Counted from the stretch's first letter, positions 1-11,367 are shown. The stretch: DNA of 64,000 bases from Labia minor (GCA_963082975.1 OY720350.1:36066660-36130659), one strand, 5' to 3'. The notes: generated from the sequence alone by a model not told the origin. A program made the numbers and translations.

Positions 1-165
1 ATTGTTTTTAATTTTAATTAAATTTTAATACAATTAAAATGAATACTTATAGAAACTATTCGAAAATTAGGCAATTTATTCCAATTTATTATGATATAAA
101 ATATAATAATTTTCTTAATATATTTTTATTTTTAAACAAATTAGTTTTTAACCTCATTTAGTACT

Positions 166-209
<44 letters not shown>

Positions 210-519
210 TATATACTGATATATGTTTTTGAACTTGAAAAATATCCACATGACTTTGAAAGGCGAATCAAACTGTTTAAGTCTCATGAGGAAATTCAAT
301 TTATGTATTTTTTATTAATTAAGATAAATTAATAAATAGTATTTAGAAATATTAAAATCAAAATATTTATTTCAGGGTGACTTAATTATTAGATTTTGGA
401 ATATATATTTATAGCATACTATATATTTTTATATAATAATCTCTCTTTAAATTGATTCATTTAAATAGATAAAATCATTTCAATAGATAAAAACAATTAA
501 ATCTTAATTTCTATTAAAA
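1..519. other. AT-rich unassigned stretch
   Basis: No coding or recognised transposon sequence is seen. A (TA)n microsatellite lies at about 170-207. The rest is very AT-rich with runs of A and T. Confidence 0.5.
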
Positions 520-2568
520 TCTATATATATAAAGGAGACTGTTTGTATGTATGTATGTATGTAATTCGTTTACTTTTTTGCTGTCATAGTTTAATATGTT
601 AAAATGTAAGTTATTTACATTTTAACATAAAATAGAAAATATATTATTTAAGGATTAAAGAATAAAAATAGAAAGTAAATTAGTGAATATTTTAAAAATT
701 AGACAATTTGTGGAAATTGAAATAACTAAGAAATGAGAGGTGGAGGGGATGAGGAGAGAGGTGAGAGTGTGTGTGAGCGGGAGAGAGAGAGATTTAAAGT
801 TTATATATAGTTCTCCATGTTGTTCATTCAAGAGCCAGGCGTGGCCCACTGACTGGCGGAGTCATTTTACACAATGTATATAACTAGCAATCAAAGAATT
901 ATTATAAATTTTAACTTTTTATTTTAAATTCTAATATTCAAATATCATTTCAATTAAATAATTTATTCTAAAAGTTCTCATTTTAATTAATATAATAAAA
1001 TATTTAAATCATATTTAACTTAAATTATTTTGTATTTATTCTTTCCATATTTGAATAGGTACTTCTTTTATTTTAAGGGAGGGAATTAACTATGATCTAA
1101 AAAAATTAATAAATGAACTTAATAATAAAAAATCAAATAAATCCATTAATTTAAATTAATACTATTAATGAATGTATATATTGTTAATTTATCTTTAGTT
1201 TTATCAATACTTTTATACCGTTAATTTTTATAAATTAATTTTTATAAATTGTCTCAAGTCTCTAACTTTGCATTTTCTCTAATTTTATTATAATTAAAAA
1301 TATTCAATAAAAATCAAACAATGAAATTAAAATATCGAAATGAAATGATCAAGAAATATTATACTCTATTATAACATATACAATACTTATAAACTATAGG
1401 CGGAGGAAATATTAGACGATATCATTGCGGGTTCATGCCAAATCGATCAACATTAATTAAGATATTTTCATTATGACAGATATTAGGAAAAAAACCGCGA
1501 ATTCAATATTTCTGTTCACTAATTATTTGTAGACTTTAGTAAAACATACGCATGACTCAATAGATCCGGATAAACTTTTTCAAATTTTGATCTTAAAATT
1601 TATCTTGAAGGTAGTAAAGAAAGAGTAAGATGTGGAAATCAATTGTAAAATATTAGGTGACCCAGACGACTTAAATATAATAGGAGATTCGGCAATTGCA
1701 ATTACAGATAGCGAGGAAAAATTAATCGAGGTAGGAAAAGAGATGAGGTTTGAAATTAATAATGATAAATAAATATATTTAGAAACAAACAGGAGCAGTA
1801 TTAACATACAAAATGTAGAATTTGAATATGTAGAAAAATTGAATGTAATCACGAAGGATAATAATATTTGAGAAGAATTGAAATCGAAGTTGCAATCGGA
1901 AAACGCCTGTTATCATGCAGTAAAGAGGCTTATCTCATCAAAATTATTATAAAAGGGAATGAAAATTAAAATATATAAAACAATTATTTTGTCTGTTGTA
2001 TTATATGAGTGTTAGACATGGTCTATGATCTTTGGAGATGAGAGTGGATTAAGAGAATAGGATTCTCCCCAGCATTTATGGGCCAAAGAAAGATGAGTAC
2101 ATCAGGGAATGACGTACGAGAGATGGAACAGAGGCTCAGGATAAGGACACTTGGAGAAAAGTGGTTGTAGCTGCCAAGAACTTTCGAGTACCGTTGAGCC
2201 ACGCATGGTCTATGACCCTGGGAGATGAGAGTAGATTCAGATTATTCTTTCCAGCATTTATTGGCCAAAGAAAGATGAGGTCACCGGGGACACTTGGAGA
2301 AATGTGGTTGTAGCTGCCAAGAACTTTCGAGTAGATAGATATAACATATTCAATAATAATATATATAATTAATTTACTAAATAAATTAAAATATATTTTA
2401 AATAATCACACAATAAGAAATGAATGTTTTATGTTATACATTGTTTGAAACAAAATGGATGAAAACCTTTTAGTACTTTCAACCAAATACTATGTACCAC
2501 TCGGGGGGTACAGGGGGCGGAGCCCCCGTCTAGATGTGAAGAGCGACGAAGGAGCTCTGAGCAGCTAG
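520..2568 (+). mobile_element. Helitron H1 carrying LINE reverse-transcriptase remnants
   Basis: The 5' end reads A|TCTATATATATAAAGGAGAC and is followed by a short TATG microsatellite. The 3' end has two hairpins, GGGGGC-GGA-GCCCCC at 2513-2527 and a decayed GAGC..GAA..GCTC stem, then CAGCTAG at 2562-2568 followed by T. The 5' TC, 3' CTAG and A/T flanks are the Helitron signature. Elements H2 and H3 share the last 200 bp. The body carries degenerate RT sequence (1290-2340). No Rep or helicase is visible, so it is non-autonomous. An alternative reading is that the 3' part is the UTR of the LINE itself; the paired 5' end argues against that. Confidence 0.6.
1290..2340 (+). pseudogene. Decayed non-LTR reverse transcriptase (in H1)
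   Basis: Translation with frame changes gives the RT landmarks in order. FVDFSKTYA.DSIDPDKL (from about 1525) corresponds to the FVDFKKAYDSIDR block. DPDDLNIIGDS (about 1650) corresponds to the catalytic YADD box, with the Tyr changed to Asp. A C-terminal stretch at 2010-2330 matches the GDESR.RVFENRILR.IFGPK block seen better at 54192. Multiple stops and frameshifts make it inactive. The same RT recurs at 5613, 9535, 22110, 26340, 37060, 37495 and 53935. The clade is uncertain; RTE- or CR1-like is possible. Confidence 0.7.
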
Positions 2569-2670
2569 TATTAAATAAGTTTGAACTAATTTATGGAATA
2601 AATTAATATAATTATTTTTAGTATGATTTAAATAATTTAAATGATATTTAATTAATTAAAAACTTATAAT
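2569..2670. other. AT-rich spacer
   Basis: Short AT-rich sequence between H1 and the left arm of the foldback element. Nothing recognised. Confidence 0.4.
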
Positions 2671-3692
2671 TAATTAAATATTTTAATAATCAAGCCAATT
2701 GATAAAAAAATGAACAGTGACTTCGAATTGAAATAGGCATCAGATGAATTCAAATTAAATGTTTTATAATGAACATTAATTTATGGTTTATTCAAATTAT
2801 ATAAAAATGCTTAAAAAGTGTCATGCATCAGAATAATCTCGAATAAATATAAAAATACATTATATTATTATTTAGATTATCCCAGGAAAAAATATAAAAG
2901 ATAAATAAAAAAAATTTATTCTTATGTAATATATTGAAAAAAGATTTTTATAAGTTTATATAGAACTATATAATTTTATTTTTTTGTTATTTATTTAAAT
3001 TAAAAAAAATATTTTAAATTAATATTAAATAGAATAAATACATATGGAAGTTATATTATACGTATATAATTAAATGAAAAGAATGAAAAATTATTTTCTA
3101 ATAATTTTACAATGATAATTGTGTGGAGGAGTTGAGAGGGTTGTAATTGGTTATCGAGTTATAATAAATGATAATAAACCTCACCCCGAGGTTGAATTTT
3201 GACAGGAACAGCTCCGGTCGCCGAGCTCCCCCTGGCTATGCGTGCGCACTCACACACCAACACCGATAGACTGACTACCACTCGAACGGCTGGCTAGGAA
3301 GAGCCCCTGTCATTTAGGCAACCTGCTGCACTAGTTTCCAAATTTAATATTTTTATATTTAAAGTACCTGGATTATCCAGCAGCCGCTCAGAAGTTTAAA
3401 AATATATACTTTACTAACTGTTTTAATAATATTAATATTCTTAAATTTGAATTAGTAAATTGATTGAGTATATTGATTTATTATGATTATACTCTCTTCT
3501 GGTATTTTTATCTTATAATTAAATAATAATTATTATTTATATATATACAATGTATATATTTATTGAATAAACCATAAATTAATATTTATTATAAAACATT
3601 TAATAAGAATTTATTTGATGACTATTTCAATTTCAATTCGAAGACACTGTTCATGTCATGCTTTATCAATTAGCTGGATTATTAAAATATAT
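2671..3692. mobile_element. Foldback element with ~128-bp inverted arms
   Basis: The left arm (2671-2798) and right arm (3562-3692) are imperfect reverse complements. Shared blocks include GAACAGTG, TTCGAATTGAAAT, ATTAAATGTTTTATAAT and TTAATTTATGGTTTATTCA. The interior is about 760 bp, mostly AT-rich, with one GC-richer island at 3180-3335 whose reading frames are all short. No transposase is seen and the outer limits and target duplication are unclear. It could be a foldback DNA transposon or two inverted copies of one repeat. Confidence 0.6.
3180..3335. other. GC-rich island inside the foldback
   Basis: This stretch is markedly GC-richer than the surrounding DNA. No open frame longer than about 35 codons is seen on either strand. 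It has no match to the other repeats in the window and its nature is unknown. Confidence 0.35.
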
Positions 3693-4391
3693 AAACCTTA
3701 TATTAATTTTAATCTCAATTTAAATTATCTAATTTATCATAAAAGTTAATATTTTCATTCAATTAATGTCATTTTATCATATTTATTAAATTTTTTATAT
3801 GAATTAAGAAAGTTATACATATTTATTTTAAATATATATATCATTTGAAAAAATAGATTATGTTTAAAAAATAATATTAATAATAATAATTATAATAATA
3901 GCGAATATATATGAATATATAAATATAAATATAATATATTTTTAATCATCTTGGATTATTGTAATGTTTTGATTAAGATATTTATTGACACTCTTTACTA
4001 ATTGATTTAATTAAGAAAATTAAAATATTTACTTATGTAAATAAGACCGAATACAAATCGATGTTGATCTATCTATACAACCTTTAAAATGGCAGTCGTG
4101 GGACTGGCCGACAGAAGTGAAAACTTCTGCGTAACAGCTTCACGAGAAAAATGAATTTTATATACGTATATATATATTTTAAAATTCTTAATTATTTTTT
4201 TCAGCAAACTGATTATTATTACAAAAATATTAAAAATACGATGTGTATGAATAGAAAATAACATCATTTATATATTAAAATATAATATTCTTTTATTTCT
4301 TTTCAGTACAAAATTTTTACATCTATAATTTATATTACAATATAATATGCTTTTATTGCAATATTTAAAAACATTTTATACTTTTGAAAAA
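3693..4391. other. AT-rich unassigned stretch
   Basis: Low-complexity AT-rich DNA. Nothing coding is recognised up to the endonuclease remnant. The short stretch near 4080-4180 is less AT-rich but unassigned. Confidence 0.4.
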
Positions 4392-4980
4392 TTAACTTTC
4401 ATCTACAGTTTCAACAATACTTTCACCATGTTGACGGCCATCATCATCAATTTGTAAAACTGATACAATAGGTTTATGGTAGCTAAAGTAAGAAAAGAAC
4501 AATTTTGATTGAAATCTATGTAAATGTCTTGTAAAGATTGCATCTATTGTAGTTTTATATTTCGTAGTACTTAGATTGCGATCATTTGACATTTTTAAAC
4601 CAAATCCATTATTTAAAAATTCAATTAATGATATATTTTTATCGTCTGCAAAGTTTATGTTGAAATCTCCACTCAAAATCATTGGCAAATCATCAAATGT
4701 TTTTCCAATTTTTTTTTTTTTTTTGAAGCAATGCAGATGCGTCATGAGAATATATAAATAAATTTTCATTCAAAAAGTCGTGTATAGCACGTAATGACTT
4801 ATCCGGAGAAATATAAACGGCAACCTCATAATGATGAACTATCACCAGAGTGGCAACGACATATACACATATCGCCGATATCAGAAGTAGTAGTGTTGAA
4901 CATTCTGGCGTATTGCGCATGCGTATATCTCGCGGTGTCGGGTCGGTCATTCTCACTCGAGTTCTATGCTTTTTCCCCAT
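4392..4980 (-). pseudogene. Helitron-type EEP endonuclease, C-terminal piece, frameshifted
   Basis: The minus strand encodes an endonuclease/exonuclease/phosphatase domain tail of the type fused to the Rep-helicase protein of Helentron/Helitron2-class elements. One segment reads VAVYISPDKSLRAIHDFL (about 4760-4830). The other (about 4392-4720) holds MILSGDFN and ends with SYHKPIVSVL, matching the GDFN and S-x-H-P-I catalytic boxes. The two are joined across a frameshift at a T-run near 4710-4725. A second frameshift near 4835 hides TTTSDIGDMC, which belongs upstream. It is a dead remnant, but evidence that autonomous Helentron-like elements existed in this genome. Confidence 0.75.
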
Positions 4981-5018
4981 CCCACAAACGCCGCTAAAGA
5001 AGTTTTCACTTCAAAAAT

Positions 5019-5600
5019 CTGGAGTGTCTCCACTCGACTATCTCGCAAATTTGAATTGGATTAAATAACATATATTAATTTAAATTAAATTAAATTAATT
5101 AAATTATAAATTAAAATTAATAAATAATAGTTATTGAACCAGCGCATGTTTGGCTCTTTGTTGACGGCACTACGTCACGTGTTGGCGCGTAAGATTTGCA
5201 GTGTTAAAAAATTAATTCTGGTACTTTCAGCGATTCAATCAAGCTGAAATTTTATATATATATAGCAGTTTTATACAATTATTAATCATGTGAAAAATTA
5301 TCAAACATATATCTTTATTTTTAAGGTCAATTTAGAGGAAAAAGTAATCAAAACGTTGTAAGTAATGACCTTCTTCCGGTTGAGCTACATTTCTGTTGAT
5401 AGAAAACTACGAATTTTGAATAATGCTCATGTACCGAATTTCATCATTCTAGCTCGAACCGTTATTGCGTAATCTTGGTTACATACATACAAACACACAG
5501 ACATTTTTCTCAACCTTAGTGAAAATGATTCATGAACCTTCAAAACGTATAAAATCATCAAAATCTCAACATCGAAAATTTTCGTGATCGCAAGAGATGA
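5019..5600 (-). mobile_element. HL-A copy 1, 5'-truncated
   Basis: The external hairpin (TGGAGTGTCTCCA) and subterminal repeat GACTATCTCGC are at 5020-5050. The copy then follows the HL-A body through the AAACCGTT block and a short CA-rich microsatellite to TTCGTGATCGCAAGAGAT. The terminal hairpin of the other end is lost. RT sequence in opposite orientation follows directly. It abuts the endonuclease remnant. Confidence 0.8.
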
Positions 5601-5612
5601 AATTTTAGTTTT

Positions 5613-5915
5613 AAATAACATTCTCAAATTGCATGACCTGTATGCATCTCCATACATAGTTAGGGTTATAAAATCGAGAAAGTTGCCATAGGCAGGGCAC
5701 GTGGGAGAGGAAAGAATGGCGAAAAATATATTGGTAGAGAGACCGGTTGGGAAATTTCCGCTTGGAAGACTAAGGTCGCGGTGGGTGGATAATGTGAAAG
5801 GGACTTGAGAGAGATAGGAGAGGGTAGAAGTTGGATGGTTATGGCTAAGGACAGGGACACTTGGAGAAATGTGGTTACTGCGGCCGAGAAAGTTCCTTAG
5901 AACGACAGAGATAGA
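5613..5915 (+). pseudogene. LINE RT C-terminal fragment
   Basis: The sequence is the tail of the same LINE RT: frames give a decayed LHDLYASPYIVRVIKSRKL and a downstream RPVGKFPLGRLRSRWVDNV. These correspond to the RRLRWAGHVARM ... PLGRPRRRW tail common in arthropod LINEs. It is inactive and flanked on the left by HL-A copy 1. Confidence 0.65.
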
Positions 5916-6190
5916 TAAATAAATAGAATATCATTCTGGGATATTTGTTTTTTCAGTTATTAATTTGTCTGTTTTTATATAAACAAATATTGATATTATT
6001 TATCCAATAATTCATGATTTTTTCGGATTAAGTTTACCTGAACTGATTTATAAATTAATTTTCATGAAAGACAAGAATGTGATGTTAATTATCCAATTAA
6101 GATAAATTTATGGGAGGAGGTAATGATAATTAGATAGATTTCAGCTTATCTCTATCATAATTTATAACCTGATTTGAATTTTCATATAGA
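5916..6190. other. AT-rich unassigned stretch
   Basis: No coding signal or repeat is recognised. Confidence 0.35.
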
Positions 6191-6192
6191 AC

Positions 6193-6260
6193 AGGGATGA
6201 GCAACCCGCGGCCCTTTAAATGTTTTTCTGCGGCCCGCCGAGCATTTCTAAAATAGAATT
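6193..6260. mobile_element. hAT-like terminus, single end
   Basis: CAGGGATGAGCAACCCGCGG followed by repeated GCGGCCCGC motifs resembles the hAT ends at 29604 and 32859. No partner end or target duplication is visible, and an HL-A remnant follows at 6298. The element was probably truncated. Confidence 0.5.
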
Positions 6261-6297
6261 TTATTATTCGTCTCGATTATTTATAAACAATATTATA

Positions 6298-6460
6298 ATG
6301 TATGTACCAAATTTCATCATTCTATCTCAAACCGTTTTATGCGTAACATTCACACACAGACATTTTTCTCAACCTTAGTGAAAATGATTCAGGTTCCTTC
6401 AAAACGTATAAAAACATCAAAATCTCGTGATCGCAATACTATCTCTGGCGAGATAGTAAA
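6298..6460 (-). mobile_element. HL-A copy 2, 5' end only
   Basis: This copy matches HL-A from the AAACCGTT block to the terminal hairpin ACTATCTC-TGGC-GAGATAGT at 6432-6455. A short internal deletion removes CAACATCGAAAATTTT. The 3' half is absent. Confidence 0.75.
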
Positions 6461-8255
6461 AATATAAAATAAACCCTTTCTTATGTTACGGGATAAAAAA
6501 AAATTTATATATCACAAATTCTCGTGATATAATTTTTTTAAAGACCAAAATCATTCCAATATAACAAAACTACCACAGAAAGCATCTTCTCCACAGGTGT
6601 GATGTAGTAAATACAATAAAATCTAATTTTCTAATGAAAAGAAAGAAATTTTTAATGTTTCCCATATACTTTATTTAATTCATTTTAATTTTATTGAAGG
6701 ATTAAATGTCTCAGGGTTTGTGAATGATATTATCTTACCATTTATGATCATTTTTTTTTAAATTTTTATATCACTTTAGTATCTCAACTTTAAGTGTCAT
6801 AAAAAATCCTTTACTTTTATGAACATTACTCATAAAATTAATTTATATAATTCCATTAGAGATTTGATAATCTTTTAAGAAAGAAAAATAATTCAATTGA
6901 ATTAGTTTCTCTAATCTTTAAGACTAATTCAATTCATATTGATTTTATTAATCAATTCGAAATCGATTGATTGTGTTTTTTTTTTCTTATTTAAATGTAT
7001 TCGAGAGTTTGCCAATTCCTATTAAATTAAATATTTTTTATGTTTATTTGATTGTCCCGTTTAATGGCGAGTCAATTTTATTTTCTTTTTTATTTCGATG
7101 AGTATTCGATAATCCAGCAATCGAGACAATCGAGGAAAATGGATGGGATTGGTTATATATTCTTTAAAGCGAATCACCAGTGATAAGACTTTTTCGAAAT
7201 GAACTCAAGAATGCAATTTAGAAATACTTCCAAATCTTACCAAAAAAAAAAAAAAAAATTTTTTTTTCTTTTATTTAGTTTCATTCAAAAGTGTATTATT
7301 TTGTGAAATTATGAAAACACAATGTTAATAAATAATTCATCACCAAGATTACTTAAGTTTTACTTTAGTGTAATTTAAACAAACATTGGTAAACAATCCA
7401 TATTGATTAACTTCCCAAACTAATTTTATTGTATTAAATTGCGAAAGCAATTTATCATAAACATTGTAGATTTAAAAATAAAATTTAAATTTAGAATATT
7501 ACTAGTAGATAGTTTAAACACAATATTTTGTACTTTAAATTATTTATTTTAAATACTGGTATTATTTTTTTGTTTGGCCTTTTTTATTTATTTATTTATT
7601 TATTTATCGATTGGATTTTTATTTTCACGTACAGACTTCACTTAAGAAAAAGCACATTAATTGTTTTAAAAATTTCAGCCTCGTCAAAGAATCCCCGCAT
7701 AATTGTTTTTAAATAAATTTAAACGTTTTTAAGATGTATCAACTCGAATTACTCACACGTATTGTTGTACAATTACACGCACTTCGATTTTATCCAATTT
7801 CAGAAAATGGGGAAACTTTATTTGATTGTGACAAATAAAAAACTAAATGCACTTGCCTGAAATCTAAGAGGTCCTCGTAAAATAAAAACAAATTCTTTAA
7901 AAAATGTGATTTTTCAAACGACTCTCGACAAAGCCCACTCCAAAGGGCGTCCAATCGGACATTTGTCCGGGCCCACATTTTGCTTATGAATGCAATAAAT
8001 TTTATAGAGGCGACAATTTATTCTATTGTCCGGAATGTTAGAGAATATATATCTTCAAAATAATGTAAAAGTCACTAGGTGCTGCTGTTTTATGGAATAT
8101 AAGCACATTTCAATTGGTGCATTTTTTTCAACCTCCAATAGGTCATATATTAGAGACAAATGTAATGTATATACATTGTTGTGACTGTTTACTGTAAGTG
8201 AGTTGTCCATAAACTTTCCTGAGGTTTCGGGGTCATCTCTGTACTCCATTGTTAC
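6461..8255. other. AT-rich unassigned stretch
   Basis: Mostly low-complexity sequence with long A/T runs (for example 7240-7275) and a TTTA tandem at 7586-7610. Short frames here, including one at 7790-7978, have no recognisable motif. Nothing is assigned. Confidence 0.45.
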
Positions 8256-8531
8256 AGAAAACTTCTTCTTCTTCTTCTTCTTAAGGTGCCGTCTCCCTTC
8301 AGAATTTGGCCATCATCATGACTAGGATAACCTTAAAGGCTGCCCATATGTTAATGCGGTGGTTTCCCGTTGCCTTCCGCATGTATAGAACCAGGAACTG
8401 ACAGTTCTTAGAGCCGGAGACAGTTGTTAAATTGAATTTATTAGAAAAATTTGTTTTTAGTTGGAATCGAACGCCGACTTCTTGTGTAGAAAATTGCTAT
8501 GCTAGAATTGACTAGCTGCCTTCTAGAAAAC
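8256..8531 (-). mobile_element. tRNA-derived SINE copy 1
   Basis: On the minus strand a tRNA-like head ends in a B box, GTCGGCGTTCGATTCCAAC, and the body runs to a (AAG)n tail (8262-8282 on the plus strand as CTT repeats). Flanks share AGAAAAC (8256-8262 and 8525-8531), a plausible 7-bp target duplication. The head and body match copy 2 at 61197-61510, including AGAAGTCGGCGTTCGATTC and AATTCAATTTAACA. The tail sequence differs between the copies. Confidence 0.7.
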
Positions 8532-8539
8532 ATAGGTTA

Positions 8540-8846
8540 CAAAAACAATTGTGCTCGCTGAGTACCGAAAATGTTGTGACTGCTTGGACATTCCTTGACC
8601 GTTTTGACAATGAAGGGGATATTTTTTGAAATCAATTGTACCCGGAGACGAGACCTGGATTCGATATGACACACCCGTAACAAAATGACAGTCACAACAA
8701 AGTCATAGCCCACTTCAACTCATTGGCGGCAACATTTTATGAAGAGGGTATTGGTAAGCTAGTCCAAAGATACGACAAATGTCTCAATGTTCACAGCGAT
8801 TATGTTGAAAAGTAAACAGGTTGACCCTCGTAGACGAATCATTATA
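8540..8846 (+). pseudogene. Mariner transposase remnant
   Basis: The frames give FLDRFDNEGDIF, then PGDETWIRYDTP with the first catalytic Asp of the DDD triad. A deletion follows, then the C terminus ATFYEEGIGKLVQRYDKC ending DYVEK and a stop. The DN..ARPH and HPPYSPD blocks are missing, so it is dead. The end GACCCTCGTAGACGA is shared with the mariner remnant at 62000, so both belong to one family. Confidence 0.75.
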
Positions 8847-9105
8847 TTAAATTTTATTATTTAAAATATATTAATATATATGATTTTTTAACTTTAAAAA
8901 TATTGAATTCTCGTCCTCAAATTACTTAACTCAAGACTATACCATTTGAAATATATTTAAAAATCACTTTCCAGATAGATTTAATTTCACTTAAATCATT
9001 AAAATATAAATAAATGAGCAATAACTTAATAACTTATCTTAAGTGTTAAAATACTTCTTTCTAGAATGTTAATAAAGGGTTTGAAAAATGAAAATAATTC
9101 ATTTT
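8847..9105. other. AT-rich spacer
   Basis: No recognised sequence. Confidence 0.3.
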
Positions 9106-9168
9106 ATTTTTTGAAACTAAATCCATTTAAACAAATAATTAAATAGAATTTGAATATTTCTAAGATAA
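9106..9168. repeat. Direct repeat, left copy
   Basis: About 60 bp containing TTTTTTGAAACTAAAT and GAATTTGAATATTT is repeated at 10277-10340. The pair brackets the jockey tail and Helitron end. Confidence 0.6.
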
Positions 9169-9169
9169 T

Positions 9170-9412
9170 GTGTCCATAATTCAGAAATTCCAAAACAAAA
9201 CACTGAGGGCCAACGCTCCATGGTACATATCTAATAAGATAATCCATGGAGATCTCAATGTGAGAACTGTGGTGGAGAAGGTGCTGTTAAATAGCATACG
9301 TTACCTCAACAGACTTCAAAATCATGTTAACGACAAAGCGAGACAACTTACTGACACACAAGGACTTACCAGAAGACTAAGAAGACTTAAACCTAACGAC
9401 TTAATGGGCTGA
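9170..9412 (+). pseudogene. Jockey-clade LINE RT, C-terminal 80 codons
   Basis: The frame IIQKFQNKTLRANAPWYISN then IIHGDLNVRTV, RYLNRLQNHVN and RRLRRLKPNDL matches the last part of jockey-type polyproteins. Those typically read IQ..QNK.LR....APWYV.N..IH.DL..P.V, with a final KR..P.DL. The frame opens without an ATG (GTG at 9170), as expected for a 5'-truncated copy. It is the only jockey sequence recognised here and is distinct from the other LINE. Confidence 0.8.
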
Positions 9413-9523
9413 CGGTTTGATTTAAGACAATCGATCCATCTTCTCTACTTATCCCTCATAATATCCCCAACACCTATCTTTCATTAATCCCGTCATAATA
9501 TGCATCTATTTCTTTATTGTATA

Positions 9524-9645
9524 CTAGCTGTTCTGATCGCCACTTATGGTCTGTCCATAACTAACTTTCTCCTCAATTTCTTGCTTTTTATTTACCACCT
9601 TCAAGACAAATTTATAGATCAAAATTTGAAAAAGTACTCAATTTA
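9524..9645 (-). mobile_element. Helitron-type 3' end H5 with RT fragment
   Basis: On the minus strand a 100-bp piece of the LINE RT region (matching 26640-26740) runs into CAGAACAGCTAG at 9524-9535, followed by T. The terminus matches H1-H4 but the GC hairpin is not evident. The 5' end was not found. Confidence 0.5.
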
Positions 9646-10276
9646 AAAAAGACAAAAATTTAAAACATCTCATTTATATCATTTGTCTAAAAAATCATAT
9701 TTTAATTTTTATATAACCAAGAAATCATTTATGCACTCTGTGTTGAAAATGAAAGCGATATCAAAAAGAAGCGCGAAAAAAAGGAATTTAAAATAAAAAA
9801 ATAATAATTAAAATATTTCATATATTTTAAATAAACACAAATAAATGAAATGTCTTAAAAACTATCTAATTATATACATAATAATACATACCTTATATTT
9901 TATTTTTAATTTTATCTCGAAATTAAATTAAAAATATAATTAAAACGCTGTCTAACATATAGTTGTTAATTTCTTTATATTGAAAAATATATTGTTTTGA
10001 TTAATTTATAATTAATATTTAAGTAATTATTAATCTACTATAGCCGATATGTAACATTAATGTATAAGCTATATTATTGTAAAGTTTCAATAAAATCCAT
10101 TTAGTAGATTTTACGTGAAACGCGTTGGACATTCATCCATTCTCACAAACAGCCAAATATAATAATATATAATTATATAATATATAAGATATTTTGTTCA
10201 TAATACCTTTACATGTTCTTGTGTTGAATTTATGTATTTCTTAGATGTAAAATAAAAAAAATATAATAAATCATGG
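9646..10276. other. AT-rich unassigned stretch
   Basis: No coding signal is seen. Contains A-rich runs and TA-rich tracts only. Confidence 0.35.
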
Positions 10277-10340
10277 TATTTTTTTGAAACTAAATTCATT
10301 TAAACAAATATTTAAATATAATTTGAATATTTATAAGATA
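10277..10340. repeat. Direct repeat, right copy
   Basis: Second copy of the repeat at 9106-9168. It ends just before the target duplication of the hAT MITE. Confidence 0.6.
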
Positions 10341-10358
10341 AATATAGATATAATATAT

Positions 10359-11359
10359 CCACGGTGGCCAAATCGTGGCTCGCGAGCCACATGTCGCTCT
10401 TTTCGTTTTTATTGTGGCTCAATTAAAAAATGACACAAAAAAAGGTAACATTTTCGATTTTGCAATATGGCTCTAAGAAAAAAATAAGTTGACCTGTGGC
10501 CAGGCACAGAACCTACCGACGATTTGAAATCAATTAATTTCCAGCTACAGAAACAATTTCAAATAATTTAAATGTATCTATTAATGGAATAAAAAACAGT
10601 TTTGGATATAACATAAATATTTTTAATTTTATTTTATTTTTAATATATAATTAGGAGCTGACTGTGACGTCATGAAGGGATGGGTGACGTCATATAATTT
10701 TGAATTAAGAAAAAACTAATAAAGATGATTTTTTCAGAGGATAAAACTAAAACAAAGTGCATGATTTGTGGAGATATGTAAAAAAATCTCCTCATATGAA
10801 ATTTGGTGTGAAAATAACCCTTCCCTTCCTATCGTCGATCGGTAATACTACCACTTCTGGTTTTCGGATATACACTAAAAGTTGATCAATTCATCATTCT
10901 GTTGCATTCAGTAAACCAACTAATTATATTATCTTGGTTTTTATTTTTAGTTTAATTACTCAATAATTAATTAATACTATATTTTAAGTGAAATATTTTG
11001 GGACAATGAATATAAAATTAGTACTTACCACTTCCAAAACACCAAAAGTTATGAATTCATCATACTGATGCATTAAGTAAATATACCAAATTTTATCAAA
11101 ATCCGTTGAGTTGTTCAAGCTGTACACATATATATACGGACGGACGGACAGACATCATGCTAAAAATACTTTTTTCTGTTAACAAAATGCATGATTCGTG
11201 GAGATATGTAAAAATCTCCATATGTGAAATTTGGTGTGAAAACATACCTCCCTTACCATCGTCGGTCGGTAAAAAAGGTAATTGGTTTTCCGATTTAGCT
11301 TTTAAACATTTTCGATTTTCCAATATGGCTCTAAGTATCACCAAGTGTGGCCACCCCTG
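10359..11359. mobile_element. hAT MITE split by an HL-B element
   Basis: The ends CCACGGTGGCCAAATC and (reverse complement) CAGGGGTGGCCACACTTGG form a hAT-like inverted repeat. The 8-bp target duplication TAATATAT lies at 10351-10358 and 11360-11367. Subterminal GTGGCTC motifs occur near the left end. The MITE itself is about 210 bp; 10483-11275 is an HL-B insertion. About 30 bp of MITE sequence (ACATTTTCGATTTT..) occurs on both sides of the inserted element. Confidence 0.75.
10483..11275 (-). mobile_element. HL-B copy 1 (long variant)
   Basis: The hairpin end AAGTTGACCTGTGGCCAGG is at left and GTCGGTCGGTAAAA at right. An extra internal block (about 10920-11030) separates two versions of the AAGTTGATCAATTCATCA motif. 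A GGAC/GACA microsatellite is at 11138-11155. The same variant occurs at 14901 and 63104. Confidence 0.85.
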
Positions 11360-11367
11360 TAATATAT

